Shown piece by piece: positions 61,191-64,000 of a DNA stretch of 64,000 nt (position 1 is its first letter; every line of letters begins with the position of its first letter). The stretch comes from Cafeteria roenbergensis (taxonomy: Eukaryota > Sar > Bigyra > Bicosoecida > Cafeteriaceae), in assembly GCA_008330645.1 (NCBI GenBank), contig VLTN01000033.1, positions 310,001-374,000 of the forward strand. Reading direction: 5' to 3'. The notes beneath the pieces were generated by a model. It was not told the origin of the DNA and ran no database searches. It saw only the letters and a program-made list of their open reading frames with translations. Made by a program: the position numbers and the translations under genes.

Positions 61191-64000
61191 TCACTCGCGG
61201 TCGAGCGTGGCGTCCATGATGGCCTCCTGCTCCTGCTTGTGCACGCGGCCGAAGCCAGCGGCGGGCGAGGCCGACGAGTGGCGGCCGACGTAGCGGGGGC
61301 GGACAGCGGCGCCGTTGAAGTGCTTGGTGGCCGTCTCGATGCGCGGCGCCACGTGAGCCCAGTAGCCCATGTTGCGCGGCTCCTCCTGGGTCCACACGAC
61401 GTCGGCGGCGTTGGGGTAGAGCTTGATAGCCTCCGCGACCTTGTCGAAGGGGAAGGGGGCAAGCTGCTCGATGCGCACAATGGCGACGTCGTCGACCTCC
61501 TTGTCTCTCCTGGCCTGGATGAGGTCGTAGTAGACCTTGCCCGTGCAGAAGACGACGCGGCGCACCTTCTCGGGGTCCTTGACCATGACGCCGTCGTCGG
61601 GGTAAGCGCGGATGAACTTGGTCCCCTCGGACATCTCGGCGAAGGAGGACACGGCCTCGCGGTGGCGGAGGAGGTACTTGGGGGACGGGATGATGAGGGG
61701 CTTGCGGAACTGGCGGTGGAGCTGGCGGCGGAGGACGTGGAAGTAGTTGGCCGGGGTGGAGGCGTTGACGACCTGCCAGTTGGTTGCCTGCACCTGGTTG
61801 CGGGCGAACTCCTCCATGTTGGGCACCACGTCTTCGGGCTCGTCGCACATCTGGAGGAAGCGCTCGATGCGGCAGGAGGAGTGCTCGGGGCCCTGGCCGT
61901 CGTAGCCGTGGGGCAGGAGCAGGGTGAGGCCGCACATGCGGTACCACTTGGCCTCGCCGGAGGAGAGGAACTGGTCAATGATGACCTGGGCGCCGTTGCT
62001 GAAGTCGCCGAACTGCGCCTCCCAAAGGTTGAGCTGCTTCGGGGACTCGATGTTGTAGCCGAGCTCGAAGCCCATCACGGCAAACTCGCTCAAGTTGGAG
62101 TTGGCGATGGTGACGGGTGCGGCGTCCTCGCCCATGTGTGCGAGGGGCATGTGGAGGGAGTTGTCGCGCTGGTCGTGCAGCACCGAGTGGCGGTGGGAGA
62201 AGGTGCCGCGCTGGCAATCCTGGCCGGACAGGCGGACGCGGTTCCCCTCGCGGGCCAGAGTGCCAAAGGCCAGCGCCTCGGCGGTGCCCCAGTCGATGCC
62301 CTCGCCGGCCTCGATGGCGCTACGCTTGGCCTTCATGATGCGGTCGAGCAGGGAGTGAAGCTGGAAGTCCTCGGGGACGTCGACCAGGCGGCGGCCCACC
62401 TCCTTGAGCTCCTCCAGCGGCACGCCGGTGTCGCGCACGGCGCTGTGCTGGCTGGGGCCGAAGAAGCCGCTCCAGCGCGAGGAGAGCCACTCGATTCCGG
62501 CCTCCTTGTCGTCCGACGGCTCGGCCTTGCTCTCGTACGCGGTGTTGAAGGTGTCCCAGGCCGACTTCTCCAGCTCGGTGGCGCGCTCCTCCGTGAGGGA
62601 GCCCTCCTCCACCAGCTGCTTGTGGTAGAGCTCGCGGGCCGAGGGCATGGACGCGATCTTGGTGTACTTGATGGGCTGCGTGAACATGGGCTGGTCAATC
62701 TCGTTGTGGCCGTACTTGCGGTAGCCGATGAGGTCGATGATGACGTCCTCCTTGAACTCCATGCGGTACTCGAGCGCGATGTTGAACACGCGGGTCACGG
62801 CCTCCGGGTCGTTGGCGTTGACGTGGAAGATGGGAACGTCAAAGGCCTTGCCGAGGTCGGAGCTGTAGAGCGTGGACCGGCCGTCGGTGGGGTCCGTGGT
62901 GAAGCCCACCTGGTTGTTCACGATGACGTGGACGGTGCCGCCGGTGCCGTAGTGGCCGAGCTGGGAGAGCATCATGGTCTCGTAGACCACGCCCTGGCCG
63001 GCAAACGCGGCGTCGCCGTGCATGAGGAGGCCCAGGGTGGACGACGCGTCCGCACCCGTGGCGGCCTTGTTCAGGTCCTGCTTGGCGCGCACCTTGCCGC
63101 AGACGACGGGGTTGACTGCCTCGAGGTGCGAGGGGTTGGCCACGAGGCTGAGGTTGATCTTGCGCCCGTCGGGGTAGGTGCGGGTGAAGGACGTGCCCAG
63201 GTGGTACTTGACGTCGCCGGACCCGGTCCAGGCGACGTAGCGGTCGCCCGACTTGGGAAGGGTGTCCTTGAGCGCGACATGGGACTCGGTGAACTCGCGG
63301 AAGAGGGCCTTGGCGGGCTTGCGCACCACGTTGACCAGCGTGTTGAGGCGGCCACGGTGGGGCATGCCGATGACGATGTCGGTCACTCCGAGCTCAGTGC
63401 CGCGGTCGATGAGCGACTTGAGGCCCGGGATGAGCGTCTCGCAGCCCTCGAGGCCGAAGCGCTTGGCAGTGTTGAACTTCTTGGCGAGGAAGGTCTCGAG
63501 CGTGTCGGCGTGCACGAGGCGGTCGAAGATCTGCTCCTTGGCCTCGGGGCTGAACTCAAACGCGGAGTCGAGCTCCACGCGCTCGCGGATCCAGTTGCAC
63601 TTGGAGCGGTCGAGGATGTGCATGTACTCGAAGCCAGTGGAGCCGCAGTACACGCGGCGAAGGCGCTCGATCAGCTCGCGCACGGTCGCCTTGCCGGCGT
63701 CGGGGCCGAGAAAGCCCTTGAGGCCCTCGAACCCGGCAGCATTGACGGGCTTGTCGAGGTCGGCGTCCTTGAGGCCGTAGGACGCCGGGTCCAGCTCCAT
63801 GGCCGCGCGCTCCGAGGGCTTGGTGAAGCCGAGAGGGTCCAGGTTGGCGGCCTCGTGGCCGCGCACCTGGAACGCACGCACCATGTGGAGGACACGGGGG
63901 TCGCCACCGCCGACCGAGGACGGGGGAGCGTGCGCGCCGGTCAGGATGGGGACCTTGGACGGCGCCTGGATGCTTGGGGGCGCCTGGAAGGCCATGCCAG
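61191..64000 (-). CDS. OGDH: 2-oxoglutarate dehydrogenase E1 component, N-terminus cut by window edge
   Basis: 936 codons are visible in one uninterrupted exon; the frame continues past the right edge, so the mitochondrial presequence and the first part of the protein are missing. The thiamine-diphosphate-dependent E1 subunit decarboxylates 2-oxoglutarate in the TCA cycle and passes the succinyl group to E2. Family motifs in order: RAFQVRGHEAANLDPLG, MPHRGRLNTLVNV, the ThDP-binding GDAAFAGQG to VIVNNQVGFTT, RGTFSHRHSVLHDQ, WEAQFGDFSNGAQVIIDQFL, LLLPHGYDGQGPEHSS and EEPRNMGYWAHVAPRI. It is the full 2-oxoglutarate type, not the shorter DHTKD1-like set as far as I can judge. The C-terminus ends QEAIMDATLDRE. 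Confidence 0.97.
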   Translation of the reverse strand, partial: GMAFQAPPSIQAPSKVPILTGAHAPPSSVGGGDPRVLHMVRAFQVRGHEAANLDPLGFTKPSERAAMELDPASYGLKDADLDKPVNAAGFEGLKGFLGPDAGKATVRELIERLRRVYCGSTGFEYMHILDRSKCNWIRERVELDSAFEFSPEAKEQIFDRLVHADTLETFLAKKFNTAKRFGLEGCETLIPGLKSLIDRGTELGVTDIVIGMPHRGRLNTLVNVVRKPAKALFREFTESHVALKDTLPKSGDRYVAWTGSGDVKYHLGTSFTRTYPDGRKINLSLVANPSHLEAVNPVVCGKVRAKQDLNKAATGADASSTLGLLMHGDAAFAGQGVVYETMMLSQLGHYGTGGTVHVIVNNQVGFTTDPTDGRSTLYSSDLGKAFDVPIFHVNANDPEAVTRVFNIALEYRMEFKEDVIIDLIGYRKYGHNEIDQPMFTQPIKYTKIASMPSARELYHKQLVEEGSLTEERATELEKSAWDTFNTAYESKAEPSDDKEAGIEWLSSRWSGFFGPSQHSAVRDTGVPLEELKEVGRRLVDVPEDFQLHSLLDRIMKAKRSAIEAGEGIDWGTAEALAFGTLAREGNRVRLSGQDCQRGTFSHRHSVLHDQRDNSLHMPLAHMGEDAAPVTIANSNLSEFAVMGFELGYNIESPKQLNLWEAQFGDFSNGAQVIIDQFLSSGEAKWYRMCGLTLLLPHGYDGQGPEHSSCRIERFLQMCDEPEDVVPNMEEFARNQVQATNWQVVNASTPANYFHVLRRQLHRQFRKPLIIPSPKYLLRHREAVSSFAEMSEGTKFIRAYPDDGVMVKDPEKVRRVVFCTGKVYYDLIQARRDKEVDDVAIVRIEQLAPFPFDKVAEAIKLYPNAADVVWTQEEPRNMGYWAHVAPRIETATKHFNGAAVRPRYVGRHSSASPAAGFGRVHKQEQEAIMDATLDRE

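Noticed and set aside
1-64000. Mobile or virus-like elements (LTR, LINE, Polinton-like, DNA transposon)
   Set aside because: No reverse transcriptase, integrase, transposase, capsid, packaging ATPase or family-B polymerase motif, no terminal repeats, and no sharp low-GC insertion of several kilobases.

Overview
The window is nuclear DNA of a compact, very GC-rich unicellular eukaryote. The evidence is spliceosomal introns inside conserved genes, cytosolic ribosomal proteins L10 and L15, an ESCRT-III subunit, a BET bromodomain protein, an EXD2-type exonuclease, a mitochondrial Cpn10 and a 2-oxoglutarate dehydrogenase E1. High GC, short intergenic spacers, few short introns, alanine/proline-rich disordered proteins and an RPASA-motif protein of the kind common in flagellates would suit a heterotrophic flagellate stramenopile (bicosoecid/Cafeteria-like). 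That assignment is inference; nothing in the window proves it. I see no tRNA, rRNA, CRISPR array, transposon, or reverse transcriptase, integrase, capsid or family-B polymerase gene.

Layout. 1-7 kb: three minus-strand genes, namely a UBZ4 zinc-finger protein running off the left edge, a secreted histidine acid phosphatase, and Cpn10, whose start codon appears to be cut off from the rest by an intron. 8.5-16.1 kb: BET protein (+), ankyrin protein (-), an unknown membrane-like protein (+) and a 53-residue spliced TOM5/TOM6-like micro-gene (+). 16.5-22.4 kb: DEAH helicase (+), then RPL15 (-) and RPL10 (+) sharing a 547-bp divergent promoter. 22.6-30.5 kb: minus-strand genes for a small coiled-coil protein, a three-finger C2H2 protein, an RRM plus anticodon-binding-like (NCOA5-like) protein, and a ZC3H15/DFRP1-like protein with no CCCH fingers. 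31.4-46 kb: an acidic disordered protein (+), thymidine kinase (-), a protein with 13 tandem PTAP motifs (-), a 1416-aa disordered protein (-) and an R3H protein (-). 47-64 kb: CHMP5/VPS60 (+), an RPASA-repeat coiled-coil protein (-), a double-PH protein (-), EXD2 (+) and the OGDH E1 subunit running off the right edge (-).

I resolved nineteen coding introns by reading-frame continuity and family alignment. All nineteen end in CGCAG and sixteen begin GTGAG, a very uniform splice code that helps define the less obvious genes. Mitochondrial functions recur (Cpn10, TOM-like anchor, EXD2, OGDH), as do translation/RNA functions (RPL10, RPL15, DEAH helicase, DFRP1-like, R3H, RRM), but neighbouring genes are independent transcription units, not operons. 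The most unusual items are the 13-fold PTAP repeat protein, the finger-less DFRP1 homologue, the start-codon intron of Cpn10, the intron inside the helicase P-loop region that can be read through in frame, and the splice-site uniformity.
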